From Agapanthus africanus (Eukaryota; Streptophyta; Magnoliopsida; Asparagales; Amaryllidaceae), in NCBI GenBank assembly GCA_030015575.1, contig JASDDO010000001.1, positions 140,139,988-140,203,987 on the forward strand: a stretch of DNA of 64,000 nucleotides. The letters run 5' to 3'. The notes below the pieces were generated by a model. The model had not been told where the DNA came from. It was given only the letters and a program-made list of their open reading frames with translations, and made no database searches. Below, in pieces: positions 25,436-37,327 of the stretch. Each line of letters begins with the position of its first letter. Position 1 is the first letter of the stretch. The translations under genes were made by a program, and so were the position numbers.

Positions 25436-27634
25436 TGTTGGGATTCCTTAGCACCCTACTGGGTTTTCACAACAACTACCATACCAAATTTAAAATTCTA
25501 AGGTGCTAATCAATCCTAAGATAGGATCAAGCTAGAGTAACTAGACAATATAACATGTAATCAACCGTTACACTAAGTGAATGAGGAATACAACCTTTGT
25601 AGACCGGTCCTTCACTTCTAAGCTCCGTGTAGTAGTCCCTTCGCTGCGATCGAAGATCTCCCGAACTCTAGTATGGGTTCCCTTGAAAAAATGAGCAAGC
25701 TTGCTCGTAGTCTTCGAAACCGAAGATGATCTACGTCGAGGAGACTCAAACCCAAGCTATCTCTTCACTAGATCAAAAACTTTGTGAAGAGAACACCCTT
25801 TACTACCCAAGCAAGTGTATAGGATGATGAAGTAGGAAATGGGCTCACTTTAGATTTTATTTTCTCACAATATTTCTTCATGTTTCATGGAGCTAGTAAG
25901 CTTGAAGAAGGAAGGAGATGAAGAAAGCAACCATGAAAAATGAAGAATGAAAACTAATGAGGTAAGAATAACAACTATGGGTGAGTTAGTGTCATATACT
26001 AACCATTGTAGAGACTAAACCATGGCTAATTAAAATGGTTAGGTTAATAAATATCTTAAGTGAGACAAAACAAGTGGACTTTGTCAAAGATGCTTCAAGC
26101 TTCTCCAAGCTTCTAAGCATGACAAAATACTCACTAATTTTGAATTATTAAGATAAATAAAAACCTTCACATTTTAATTATCATGGTGTAAGTCACACAC
26201 ACACCCATGATTGCATGTATCATCAAGTATGATACAAACTATGTACATAAGTACATATCACATATACACTTAATGCACAAAACAAGTGAGAAAAGAAATC
26301 TTAAGTGAGCTAATACTAGTTAATGTAAATTAATATATCAAATATATAATTATACATTAGATTATCAAATCAACACTTGATTTAATAATCCGGCTATATC
26401 ACATATAACCGACTAATATCATCTGTATCAATTTATCGAATCAACACTTGATTCGATAACCCGGCTATATCACATATAACCGATCGATACGAATAAATCG
26501 CGAGAATAGAATACGGTATCTCATATACGTATTAATCTCGGTCCCGCACATATCTCATATGTGCTCCTACTCCGTTTTGCCTGAGCCAGGAAATCTCTGT
26601 GTAGGACTCTAAAGACTCATCAATACGCCGGCAGTAGGTGATGATCATATCAAACACCCACAAGCCGTAAGAGGAATGCTAAACGTAACGGCCACCCGAG
26701 TATTGAGCGATCATAAGATCAATAAGCAAGCCTGCTCATACTCCTGCGAATCCAATTAGTAACACTTACCGTACAGTCCGGTCTCTTCGTCTGATATATC
26801 GCATATCTCGTCTAGGGGTGGTAAACGTCAGACCCCAGTAACTCGATAAGTCATGCCGATGTGAGGCTCATAACAGGTCGAGAAACTACTGGTAACACTT
26901 ACCAGTAAATTTCAGAATCATCCATGGCCAGGGACTTCATGTTATAGCCAATCAAGCACAGCGCAACATCAACTCCCAATACCGGGAAAGACGAATCCCC
27001 TCCTATCGCTCGTTGCCTCCATGTGACTCGGGACTGTACCCAAAAACCACCGTTTTGCACGTTCTCATGAACATGGTAAGGTGGAAATCAAAGCACAGTG
27101 GGAATCATACAAGACTCTGTGACGATCTCGAGTCGACAGACTAACATGTACCAGTGTCACCAGAGAACTGCCATCTGACGTGAGGTATAATACCATCTGG
27201 GAGTTCTCGGTGAGTCCGTCCAGTGTACCCAGTCTCCACTGAGCACCCATATATCATCTCTATTTTCAAACACCAATGGATATGGGATCATCCATCACCC
27301 ATCTACATGGGTCGAGAATCTATACGCTAGTCTACTCTGGTATATCGATGCCATATCTCGATACACCCATGACTAGGGACTTTAAAGGATGCACTCACAG
27401 ACTACCTTTGTCCCACTAGTATGATCTCCATCATAATCTAGGTAGTCAAGTATGCATCCTAAGGGCTTTACCAACATGTAACAGAGAAACAATCAGTGTA
27501 CATGTTAAGATAAAGAGTAACCAGATAGCATACCATTATCGAGCAAGAAAGTCCTCCCTATATATGTCCAAGCATCCACTACAATATACATCCCATGTAC
27601 AGTAATGGCCTCTAGGGCATTCAAATAACTAACA
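25436..27634 (-). mobile_element. Solo LTR G, 2.2 kb, inserted in the tandem array
   Basis: A 2,199-bp sequence starting TGTTGGGATTCC and ending AATAACTAACA, flanked by GTTTT at 25,431-25,435 and 27,635-27,639. Length, TG...CA ends and a 5-bp duplication identify a solo LTR left by recombination between two LTRs. The inner part contains a duplicated motif (ATCAACACTTGATTYGATAA followed by CCGGCTATATCACATATAAC) near 26,375 and 26,445. Strand is uncertain: the minus-strand start TGTTAGTTATTTGAATGCCC looks, from memory, like large plant Copia LTRs. It has no coding content. Confidence 0.82.
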
Positions 27635-27639
27635 GTTTT

Positions 27640-27735
27640 AGTTTAAGGACATTACGGTCTATTGTCACCATTTTAGAGGCAACGTTTAGTTTAAGAATAT
27701 TTCGGTCCGTTGTTGCCATGTTTGAGGCGAAATTT
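27640..27735. repeat. Tandem repeat family 'TTTAGGGACATTTCGGTC', block 3
   Basis: Two units of the same family as 3,990-4,139 and 25,264-25,435, ending about 90 bp from the integrase end of element A. On the minus strand the array therefore follows directly after the pol end, where Tat-type Gypsy elements are known to carry variable tandem repeats. Confidence 0.75.
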
Positions 27736-27822
27736 TTCCGAATACCACTCAGAGTTTTGACTCGGAAAGATAGCGAGCGGACACAAGCATCGTCATCTAT
27801 CATTGACCTAAGTCGTGACTCG

Positions 27823-28680
27823 TCAAGCGTGGTATTTCTTGAGGAATCGGACATTTATTGGCCAGAAGGGTTTTTCGCCATGCATATCCATGAGCAAATA
27901 GGCCCCACCTTGGTAGACCTTGTCTATGATGTACGGGCCTTCATAATTTGGCTCGAATTTCTCCCGTTTTGCACGATTGGGGATCATAGGTCTTTTAACG
28001 ACTAGCACGAGTTCGCCTTGGCGGAATGTTCTCGGCCTAGTCAGTTTTTCATATGACCGTGTAATCCTTGCCTTATAAGCCTCCAGATTTTGCTGCGCTA
28101 TGAGGCGAATTTCATCGAGGGCATCGAGCTCCTCAAACCGAAGATGGGCATTTTCGTCATCTGTTAGCTCGTATCGAACCTCTACTCGGAGAGAAGAGAG
28201 TTCTATTTCTAAAGGAAGGATTGCTTCAATGCTGAATACCAACGCGTATGGTGTTGTATTCGTAACCGTTTTGAACGTCGTTCGGTATGCCCAGAGAGCT
28301 TCGTGCCAGTACTTTTTGTTTCTGGACACCGTTTTCTTTATAATCTTAGTCAAGGTCTTGTTGAAAGCTTCAGCTAGACTGTTGGCACGGGGATTATAGA
28401 CTAAAGAGTATCTCAAGTCTATTTTATGCTGTTTTGCGAAGCGGCTGATTTATGGCTCCTGTAGGCTGGCCCATTATCCGAGATTATCCGTCGCGGAGTG
28501 CCGAACCGGTAGTTGACATGTGCCTTGAAGAAATGGAGGATGTTCTCCGCCTTCACTTCCCTTAGCGGTACTGCTTCTGCCCACTTAGAGAAGTAATCGG
28601 TGGTTGCCAGTATGAACCGATATCCTTTGGATGATGCTGGTTCAATGGGGCCAATTATGTTGGTTCCCCACATTTCGAAC
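27823..28680 (-). pseudogene. Integrase region of element A (fossil)
   Basis: The core domain is recognised by DYFSKWAEAVPL and by RFGTPRRIISDNGPAY. It is followed by the C-terminal domain with RQGELVLVVKR and GPYIIDKVYQGGAYLL. It is collinear with Tat-group Ty3/Gypsy integrases and is interrupted. Confidence 0.85.
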
Positions 28681-28689
28681 GGCCAGCTA

Positions 28690-31600
28690 ACTACTGTTGG
28701 GTGTAGCGGATTTGGATGCTGGTGGATGAAGTCCCCGTGAATCTGTCATGGTACTGCTTCGCTCTGGTTGGAGCACTTTGTGACTCTTCCTCGCTGCGTC
28801 TTCTTCATCCTGACGTCGATGCTTGGCCTTTTCGTATATGGTCGTTTCACGTTCTCGGTCAGCTCTACTCTTTTGAAAAGCTTCGTTTAGCAGCCTGTCA
28901 ATTAGGCCTTCTAGAAGCTCCGGGGATTTTGGCACCGACCCTGCCCCCAATTCCTCTGCGTTTTTTTCCGACGCCAAGGGAGTTTCTTCGTTATTTAATG
29001 ACGAATGAGAAACCATATGGCAACTTGCCACATAATCTTCGGTTTCTCCCGACGAGTCATTTCCCTCATCATTGTCACTATCTCCATTCTCAAGTATATG
29101 GTTGAGAAACTCTTCGAGGGTGACTGGGTTCCACGCCTTTTGGTTATACTCCTCCAGTGTGTCGATGTACTTTTGCAGGTCCGTGCGCTTGTCATCAGGC
29201 TACATGGGCTTCTTGGCCTTCTTCTTTTCCTTCGAAGACTTTGAGAGCTTGACCTGGGTGTTTTGCCCATCGTTGGTAGTTTTCGATATGAGGCGTGATT
29301 TCAGCATCCCCTCAATGATCTCGGGCTCCAGCGGGCTTTTCCATCTGATCGCCTGACATGCTTGAAGATCCTTAAGCATTTTTTTTAGCTGAAAGGACCA
29401 CTTCCCACGGAGCTTCTTCCACAAATGAACATGATGCCCCCGGCGTATCCACCTTTTTAGGAGTGTGCCTCTGTGGTGGGTTCACCCTCCAGTTCTCGGA
29501 AAACGCAAATTTCCCACGTTGATACTGGTTCTCGATCCAATTTTTGAAGACGTAGCAATCTTCAATTGGGTGGTTCACCATTCTATGATAAGAGCAGTAG
29601 TTGAGGTTGTTGACGTCACCGGGCTGCGGTAGACATTTTGGGTCCGGCAGAGTGATAAGTTTGTTGTGCATTGCTAGTTCGAACAGTCTCCTTGTTTTAT
29701 TACGGGGAAACGAGTAAGCACGTCCTAGCTTCTCTTTCAGGGATTGGCGCGGGCGCGCGTTGTTTTGGCGAGCAACCGGTTTTGGGTCACTCGGTTGTTA
29801 TTGAGTATTGGCAACGAAGGCCACTTTCCCATTGCCCTTTGCATTCCGAGGGTCCATTTTTGAAGAGGAAGGTCCGTGGCCCATCTGGTCTATTTGGGAC
29901 AACTTGTCAATCAGATCCTGGAAGGTGGTCGGCTTAGAGAACGTCATGAACTGGGACACAGTCGCCTAAGGATCCAGAGTCCCTATGAACATGCCCACGG
30001 CAGGAGCTTCTTCGATGCGTTGTTCGCATTTTGACCATAGGTTCCGCCACCGAATTGCATATTGAACCCAGGTCTCTCCTGGCTTCACCCTGGCGTTGAT
30101 TAATGTCGTGATCGGGGTGCACTCGTTTGCAATGGAGAATCGCTGTGTGAACAGCAATTCCATTTCCGTGAATGTTTTGACGGAGTCATTTGGGAGCTCG
30201 GAGTACCATTTAAACGCCGTCTTCGACAGGCTGCCAACAAACTGGCGAAGCAGCAGTTTGTCATCACCTCCAGTATTGCCGCATAAAGCTCTGAACTGAG
30301 TAACGTGCTGATGCGGTTTGCCTGTTCCCTTATACACGTGGAACTTGGGGATCATATATCCTGGCGGGTATTTGATTTGATCGTACCAGCCTGGGTACGG
30401 TCGCCCGATTCTGACGACTTGGCCAGCCGCTTCACTTGCCTGATGAACTCGTATTTGTTGAGCTATGTAATCATCAAGGGCAGCTTTGGAGATCGTTTCC
30501 TCCATGGATGTCGATAAAGCTGGAAGAGGGTTTGATATTTCCCCTTTGTCGTCCTCGATGATTATCGGCGGGTCTTCAGTTGGAGGCTCTGGCTGGATCA
30601 TCGTTCTAACCATATCTTGGAACAAAAGTGTCATATGCTTTATATTAGCAGCCTATTCCGCGACCTCCTTATCCTTTCTTTCCAGCACCCTTCGCAGGAA
30701 CTCTGTATCGATCTCCTGCTCCTGGCGCTATTCTGATGCTAACTTCGGACTTTCTTTCTGTCCGGTGAGTGCTTCCATTTTCATCGGCATCTCCTAGAGC
30801 TTTTGTTGTTGCTCCTGAGCCTTCGTTAATGACCGAGTTTGCGGTCGATGACCCACGGAAGTACGGCTTTCCTCTTTCCCGGAAGCCATGTAAACCGTGT
30901 GCACGATCATGCCCCCAGACTTGGGGCGTTTGGATCCATCACCTTTGGGATTTACCGCCGGTGGTGGGAGATTCTCTGGCCTTCTCTTTTTGTGGGAGGT
31001 CGAAGTTGAAGGAACCATTATAACAGGTGCCTGTGTGAAAGAAGCCCCTCACTGTATGCTGGAGGGATGATTTTCCTCTTGTCGAACCTTCATTTTCCCG
31101 ATTGACGAGAGTAGTTCTTGTTGATCATAGAATCATGGACTTTCCGTCAGACTCTATGGATTTGGGAGGACAGACGCTGAGGGGGCTACTCCGGCTTTGC
31201 CTGCGTCATATTTTCAGAAGGAAGTGGAGATTTCTTCAACACCGCGGTTGAGGAGTTTTTGCACACCCTCCATAGCAGTTTAAAGTTGTTCCTGGTTAGA
31301 ACAGCAGTATCAACTTCCACCATTGGAGCTGGTGGGGTGAATCCGGAGGGGGGTTGCCCCCAGCTCTTCTCACTCGACGCCAGTGGTAACGTCGAGCGTG
31401 CCTTGCTGATGGGACCACCTCAGTTGTGGAAGCGGCTCTGTCGTGCCCCCTGCTTTAGTTAGAGGCTGCTGCTGGTGCCAGCCTGTCGAAGACCGACATC
31501 CGTTGAGAGGAAACGGCCAATCTTTCGAAGGCCGACTTTCTGGTAGGGGAAGATCTTTTGTTGACTTCACCCATAGCAGGAGTGGGCAGAACTATCCGTT

Positions 31601-31940
31601 TTGGAATAGTCCTTTCAGGTATCGCGAGCCCCTTTGCGAGCCCCCTTAAACCTTGGTTCAGCCTGTTGAAGACTGAAGTGGCAGACTTGGACGACCTATT
31701 GAGAGGGGCTGTGGTGGTTGCAAGTCGGTTGAAGACCAACTTCTTAGGAGCTTCCTGTGGTGGCACTGGGGCGCTGAAGCTTGCTGGCGGGAGCATGGTC
31801 CCGAAGAACAATCCAGTGGTGGCCTGAGTCACCTGCCCTACTGGCATAGAAAAGATGGAGGCCGCATTGGGCCCGTAAGTCAATCCTCCAGTCGGGGCGG
31901 AGCGGGAGTTGCTGTTATAGTTTGTGCAGCTAGAAGCCAT
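28690..31940 (-). pseudogene. gag region of element A (fossil)
   Basis: Several gag segments in the same order as in Tat-group elements: an N-terminal low-complexity stretch with FDRLA/FERLA motifs, the retrotransposon gag core at about 30.5-30.0 kb, and a Cys-His motif of form YCSYHRMVNHPIEDC at about 29.6 kb. The last motif is shared with element D (40.2-40.7 kb), showing common ancestry of their gags. Broken in many places. Confidence 0.8.
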
Positions 31941-32072
31941 CGATTTTTCTTCTGCTTTCTACACAGAAACAAGACACCAAATCTTAGTACCTCGAATCAA
32001 AAGGCAACCATAGCAAACCACGATTTTGTTCGCGAACACAGCACACGAAGTGTGGAGTGGAAAGAGGAAAAG

Positions 32073-32092
32073 GTTCCACCGGGCATGCTAGA
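32073..32092 (-). other. Primer-binding site of element A
   Basis: On the minus strand the sequence after the LTR end reads GATTCTAGCATGCCCGGTGG, close to the element D equivalent GATTATGGCACGCCCGGTGG, in the same position relative to a CA end. Confidence 0.65.
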
Positions 32093-32095
32093 ATC

Positions 32096-32690
32096 TGTTC
32101 ACCGCCGAAAGACGCGACTGGGACGTTAGGACGTCTAGCCTGAATTTTGGGGGAATATGCTATTTGGATTTATCCGTCCACCTTTCAGAAGATACCAAGT
32201 TGATTTATGACACCGTATATCGGAGGTTTGGACGGATGCGGCCGTTGTAGCAGACTTCGTCAGATTCCCTCTCGTTTGTGAGGGGTTTTTGATGGTAGGG
32301 ACGCTCTTCCATGCAGGCGCAAGCCCCTGCAGCTAATTACGTTACCGCATCGCGATAACCACTTTCTCCTGCTCCGGAAATTCACTTCGTGTCGTGTGTA
32401 TTTTTGTTTGTTTGGGTTTCCCATGAATTGTATACGGAGACTAATTTATGTCGTCACCCGTAGGGTGCGATTTAGTCCAAATCCGTATATTTGATATTTG
32501 GGTTTTTTATTTAAGGATCGTTAATCTGGTTTGTGATTAAGAACAACTTAAATGTATGTGAGCAGTTAAGGCTTGGTTGGTTTTTTGTTAAGGATACGTT
32601 AGTCCAATTTGAGACTAAGATCTACTTAACAAGATTTTAGGATCATTTTTATTTCAGATCCAACAAGAGAGCATTTGGGCTCTGTTGTCT
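32096..32690 (-). repeat. 5' LTR of element A, inner part
   Basis: Minus-strand sequence ending ...GGCGGTGAACA directly before the PBS of element A. The outer end could not be found: no partner LTR is visible on the left side of element A, and a tandem array begins at 32,692. The length is therefore open. Confidence 0.45.
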
Positions 32691-32691
32691 T

Positions 32692-32980
32692 AGTTTAGGG
32701 ACATTTCGGTCCATTGTTGCCATTTTTGAGGCAACAGTTCTAGTTTGAGGACATCTCGGTCTGTTGATCACCATTTTGGAGGTGAGATTTTAGTTTAAAG
32801 ACATTTCGGTCCGTTGATGCCATTTTGGAGGCGAAGTTCTAGTTTGAGGACATCTCAGTCCGTTGATCACCATTTTGGAGGTGAGATTTTAGTTTGAGAA
32901 CGTCTCGGTCCGTTGATCACCATTTTGGAGGTGAGATTTTAGTTTGAGGACGTCTCAGTCTATTGATCACCATTTTACGC
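32692..32980. repeat. Tandem array of ~50-bp units, TTTAGGGACATTTCGGTC family
   Basis: About six units alternating 'agtttgaggacatctcggtc(t)cgttgatcaccattttggaggtgag' variants. It is the same family as blocks 1-3 but with more regular units. It lies on the opposite side of element A from those blocks, so either A entered a long array or the array belongs to both LTR regions of A. Confidence 0.8.
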
Positions 32981-33599
32981 GCACTTGTATTTGTTACGTG
33001 ACGGGATGAACAACAATTATTTGGGATGCACCCAGTTTGGGGTGTGGTCTGATTTGAAGTGTGCACATCAGTTTGGAAGCGCACCAAAAAGCCGTTGGTT
33101 GTTAGGACCCGCCACCTCTTTGAAGACGTTAAGAAATTACAACGACATATATCAGAGGTGTAGAAAGATGTACCCTTGAACCAATTCCCGTAATTGAAGG
33201 AACAGGGATTAATGGTAAACCCAGGAATCATTAGTCATATTTTGAGATTAAGATTTCCTCAGAGGAATGTGGGACGAATATCGTTTGGGATATCATCGGT
33301 TGGAAGATCGATAGTCGTATTTTGGACTAAGATCGGTTTGGGAAGTAATGAGCACATGGGCTCGGTTGATCTAAATTAGGGAGTTTCTACTCTCAAGGAA
33401 CCTAACCAACTTGGGCTTAGTCCACTCAGTTTTCTTTTTATTTGAAAAAGAGTGCTAAGCACTTGTTTAGGCTCAGTCTCTTTTTTGTGCAAAAAGTGCT
33501 GAGCACGTATGTAAGTTCTGATGCTCACATATAATCATGTGGGGTTTTCAGTCATGGGAATTGCCCAATATGTGTTAAACACTTTACCCCTTTTGTCTT
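32981..33599. other. Non-coding stretch
   Basis: No gene recognised. Near 33,440-33,540 the phrase GTGCTAAGCACT/GTGCTGAGCAC recurs, the first sign of the GC-rich array that follows. Confidence 0.4.
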
Positions 33600-33960
33600 A
33601 TATGGAGTGCTAAACACTCTTTATGGCGCCCACATGCGAAGCATGTGAGGAGCTAGGCGCTAGGCGCTGTCTAGTGAGTGCCAAGCATGTTTTATTCGTT
33701 GGCGCCCACGTGAGGGTCACGTGAAGCGCTGGGCGCTGAGCATCACCCACTGAGTGCTAAGCACTCTTTTCTTTTGTAGCGCCCATGTGAGAAACATGTG
33801 AGGCGCTGGACGCTGAGCGTCACCCACTGAGTGCTAAGCACTCCTGAGTTCTATCGTAGCGCCCACGTAAGAGGCACGTGGGGCGCTGGGCGCTGAGCGT
33901 CACTCCCTGAGTTCTTTTTATTCTGTGGCGCCAACGCACGTGAAGCGCTGGGCGCTAGCT
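33600..33960. repeat. GC-rich tandem array with CACGTG hairpins
   Basis: Four to five units of about 75-90 bp, each of the form GCGCCCACGTGAGG-GTCACGTGAAGCGCTGGGCGCTGAGC followed by CACCCACTGAGTGCTAAGCAC. Each unit is a near-palindrome around CACGTG...CACGTG and could fold into a strong hairpin. It resembles the array in the LTRs of element D in composition and motif but is not the same unit. Confidence 0.75.
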
Positions 33961-34389
33961 TTTTCCTTATATGCTTTGTTTTGAGGAATTTGATTCCTAA
34001 TTCTTTTCTGAGTCTTTGATCCTCAAGAACAAGTTCTTCTCGATGAGAATTAAATTCTCAACTTGTGGGAGACTTGTCTTGTGGATCTCAGATCCGGAGA
34101 AAGAACTAAATTCTTTTAAAAGGGTTACGCCAATTTGGCCACTATTAGTAGATAAAATGATTCAATAGGTAAATGAGATGCTTTGATCTCTCTTCTTTTT
34201 ATTTACCTAGGGTTTTTTTCTGAGAAGGGAGATCTTCTTCTTTCTTCCTTTTTGAAACTTTCTGCTTTTTTTAGAAGGTTATGGAGGGGTCCTCTATATC
34301 AAACTTGAAGTCTTGGGTCTTTTATATAGTAGGGGCAGTTTATTGATTAGCTCTGAAGAAATCTCTCGTTAAGAGATCCCGATTGATTT

Positions 34390-34700
34390 GGGGATTTTAC
34401 CTACCGTTGGATCTTTGATCCAAGGACTTCTGTTTTATAGAAAGTATTTTCTTGTTTTTAACAAGATTAGGGAAATATTTTCCCATACATAATTTATTCT
34501 GTAGATTGGTGATTCTTTAATCACCATTGGATTTTTAATCCAACGGTACTCTGTTTTACAGAGGGCGATCTTTCTTGTTTAGAAAGATTTGAGGAATGTT
34601 TCCTCTAAACAGAATTTAATTTTGCATCCTGATGATTTATCATCTCCGTTGGATCTTTGATCCAACAGATCTGTTTAACAGAGAGTAGAATTTAATTCAA
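34390..34700. repeat. Three ~120-bp tandem units around GTTGGATCTTTGATCCAA
   Basis: Units centred near 34,410, 34,525 and 34,650 share CCGTTGGATCTTTGATCCAA (itself a palindrome), a CTGTTTTACAGAG segment and TTTCTTGTTT-GAGGAATGTTT. About 115-120 bp period. Probably part of a retroelement LTR or tail. Confidence 0.75.
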
Positions 34701-34704
34701 CTAG

Positions 34705-34860
34705 GCGTCGGCGCTCACGTGTTGTGCACGTGAGCGCTACTTAAGATTTTTGTGTGCTTTGCACATTGGCGCCTACGTGAGGAGCACGTGCAGCGCCAAT
34801 ATAAGAGTTTTTAACTCTGGCGCAGGCGCTCTCGTGGAAGGCACGTGAGGCACTGCCTCT
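34705..34860. repeat. GC-rich hairpin cluster with CACGTG
   Basis: Three near-palindromes in 150 bp: GGCGCTCACGTG...CACGTGAGCGCT, GGCGCCTACGTG...CACGTGCAGCGCC and GCGCTCTCGTG...CACGTGAGGC. Same style as 33,600-33,960. It overlaps the broken end of the element B protease region. Confidence 0.65.
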
Positions 34861-37057
34861 TCAATTTTGAATAGAGTTTTTCTCTTTTATTAGGGGAAAC
34901 AAGGATGTTATAGGAAGACGGAATCTTGGCTATGAGGAAGTTCACTGATACGGTTCGCGTTTCTCCTGCTTCCCCGATATTGAGGAGGAGGGTGACCGGT
35001 CCCTCGACCAGGATGGAATGGTTGGTGAACCCGGAGAGGTCGTAGGAGGTCGGTTGGAGGTCGGACGGATTTAATCTCATACGTTGGAAACAGCCGTAGA
35101 ACAGGATGTCCACTGAACTCCTTGAATCGACCATTATTCTCCGGACCACGTAATGGTGAACTCGGGTTGTTATCACAAGCGGGTCATTGTGTGGAAGTGA
35201 TATGCCATGAAGGTCTTCGTCGGTAAAGGTGATCGGGTCGTCCTTCCTGCACTTCTTATAAGGCGGATCACTTATAGTCATGATGGGTAGGAGGTGTCGG
35301 TCCCTCTTACTGTCCGAAGCCGGACCAATCGAAACGACCATGATCTGTCCGGTCGTTAACTCTCCGGGAGGGGGTTGATCTTTTTGCTCCTGCCCCACCT
35401 GCCGCTTGTCTCATAAGTATTTCGCCAGGACCGGAGCGGATCAGTTCCTCAATATAGTGACGGAGCTGTTTGCAATTCTCGGTCGGGTGTCCCTGCGACC
35501 TATGGTAGGCGCAGTACGGGCCGCGAAGTCGCTTGCCCGTCCTCTGGGTAGTCGGCGGGAGTTTAAAAAACCTCTCGCCCTTAGCCTCCTCTAGTAGCTC
35601 GGTCTGGGAGACATTCAGAGGAGTGTACTTGTGAAACCTCGGGGAATAGGATTTTGGTCGGTCGGCCTTCTTTTTCTCCTCTCTGTCCCGTCTTTTTCGG
35701 TCTACCTGGTCGCCCCGGGGTAGGTTAGCGTTCACCTCCGATTCGAGTTGGATTTCTTGCTCGGTCCATGCTTTTACTTCAGCCACGATCTTGGGTTGCA
35801 CTAATGCAAAAAAGCGGAGCCGCTCTTTGTGCCTAAGACCCGACCTCAGGGCAGTGATAACCGTTTCATCGCGGTGCTCGGGAACCTCTAGGAAGACATT
35901 GTAGAAGTAGGTGATGTACCCCTTGAAGAATTCCTTATCTCCGCTCCTGATGGAGAACAGGTAGTCGACCGTCTTTGTCTGTCGTCGGTTACCGATGAAA
36001 TGACCGAGGAATTGGGTTGCCGGCTCGTCGAAGGTCGAGATCGAGCATGGCGTGAGCCCTCATAACCAATCCCAGCCAACGCGGATGAGGGTGGTGGGGA
36101 AAGCTCGGCATTGAGCCGCGTTCGAGTTGTCTTGGAAGCTCATGCCCGCCGTAAACGTGTCCAAGTGGTCCTTCAGGTTGGTCTTCCCGTCGAAAAGGGC
36201 CATTTTGGGCGGTTTGTTCCTGGACGAGACATGCTTGGCGAGTAGTTGTTCTGTAAAGGACCTCGTGAGCGAATCAGCGAAATACTTTGCCCCTTCGCCA
36301 GTCGTGCGGTCGTCCTGTCCTATGTCTTCGATTTTCTTTTCGAGAACCTCGATTAATTGCTGGTACCTCGAGGATTCTTCATAGTCGGAGCGCCTGCTAT
36401 CTCTGCTCCGGGCTTGCGCGATGGAACAGCTTCGGTTTCACTCTATCGCATCCCTTAAATCCTCGGGGGAGAACCCTTCGTGGATAGTCCCGACGTTCGC
36501 CGTGTGCGTGGCTTCGACGGAAGTGGGGGTGTCGGTCATGCCTAGAACCAGACGATATGTCTGACGCCTCTTCAAGGGGTAAGAAAATGCGGCGTGCGTC
36601 GGAGTAATAGCCTGGTCTCCCCTGAGATCGGGATGTCGAGCTTTCCGGTGCCCAACGGGTCATGGAATCATTCCCCACATGCGGGTCATGGTTGCTGGAA
36701 TCGGCATGCCGGTGTTCGGTAACATCAAGATGAGCGCGAGTGAGGTCGAGGGCCTGAGCATGCGCTTCCGTCTTCTTGCGTACGTCGTCATCCCGGGGAG
36801 GGAAAACTGTGGTATGGCGGGCACGGCCGGCCGCTTGAACGCGGGCGAGCTCATCCACCATCGCCGTAAGCCTATCGATCCGAGCAGACAAGACATTGAT
36901 GATGTTAGGAAAGGGAGTTGGGCAGCTCCCGCCTCCGTTATGGAGGACGGGGCGGCTCGTGCTGGGGTCATCGCGATTATCGCTTGCCATTGAATCGAAA
37001 GCAGAAGATCAACTTTTTGGGTGAAGGAGCTTCTTGTTTCCTACAGACGGCACCAAC
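34811..37057 (-). mobile_element. Element B: Tat-type Ty3/Gypsy element, decayed, gag and protease part
   Basis: Read right to left: PBS, gag start (MASDNRDDPSTS near 36,990), a proline/arginine-rich gag body, the Cys-His motif YCAYHRSQGHPTENC near 35.5 kb, then the protease with RRIMVDSRSSVDILFY near 35.1 kb (the family usually has DSGSS). Nothing of reverse transcriptase or integrase follows; the sequence passes into the repeat arrays at 33.6-34.9 kb. Gag and protease resemble the Retand/Tat group. Broken, with several interruptions and loss of most of pol. Confidence 0.85.
37040..37057 (-). other. Primer-binding site of element B
   Basis: Minus-strand GTTGGTGCCGTCTGTAGG directly after an LTR end (…CCATCA). 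The TTGGTGCCGTCTG core is characteristic of Retand/Tat-group elements, from memory. Confidence 0.7.
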
Positions 37058-37327
37058 TGATGGAAGTACGAATCTCCCTCAGTTGTTGTCCTCCATCGAT
37101 CTTGCTGCAAGCGGTTCTGAACGGTTGAGATTGGGAGTAAAGGTTGGATGTGTGGATCTCAATGGGTTGTCGTTGACACCGAGTTTTCTGCAAAGGAAGT
37201 CCTGGGGTAGGTAACCACCGTAGGACCCTCCGACGATCAAGTAAGTACCGAGAAATAATGGCAGGGTAGCGGCGTATTGGAATCAGTTCGAGTTACCTGA
37301 ATTGTCGGGAAAAGGGGTTTATATAGC
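37058..37327 (-). repeat. 5' LTR of element B, inner part
   Basis: Minus-strand LTR sequence between the PBS and the insertion point of solo LTR C. It begins, on the minus strand, within TATAAACCCC, so C landed at the TATA-like box. It continues at 49,560. Confidence 0.75.

Larger units (their letters stand above)
27740..32095 (-). mobile_element. Element A: Tat-type Ty3/Gypsy element, decayed, internal part
   Basis: Read right to left: PBS near 32.08 kb, gag at about 31.9-28.7 kb, then integrase at about 28.7-27.8 kb. Gag holds SAFERLA...SVFDRLA repeats, the capsid-like domain (YPGWYDQIKYPPGYMIPKF, FKWYSELP) and the CSYHR...HPIEDC motif. The integrase shows FSKWAEAVPLR, ISDNG, a Tat-style NPRANSLAEAFNK segment, LWAYRTT and a C-terminal YEGPYII segment. 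Protease, reverse transcriptase and RNase H are absent, so a large internal part is gone, and the remaining frames carry many breaks. Gag and integrase style (NGLAEA-like, ALWAYRTT) point to the Tat/Retand group. Confidence 0.85.

Noticed and set aside
32096-34860. A single 2.7-kb LTR of element A including all repeat arrays
   Set aside because: Tempting because it would parallel the D LTR design, but no partner LTR with the same order exists on the left side and no outer end or duplication was found.
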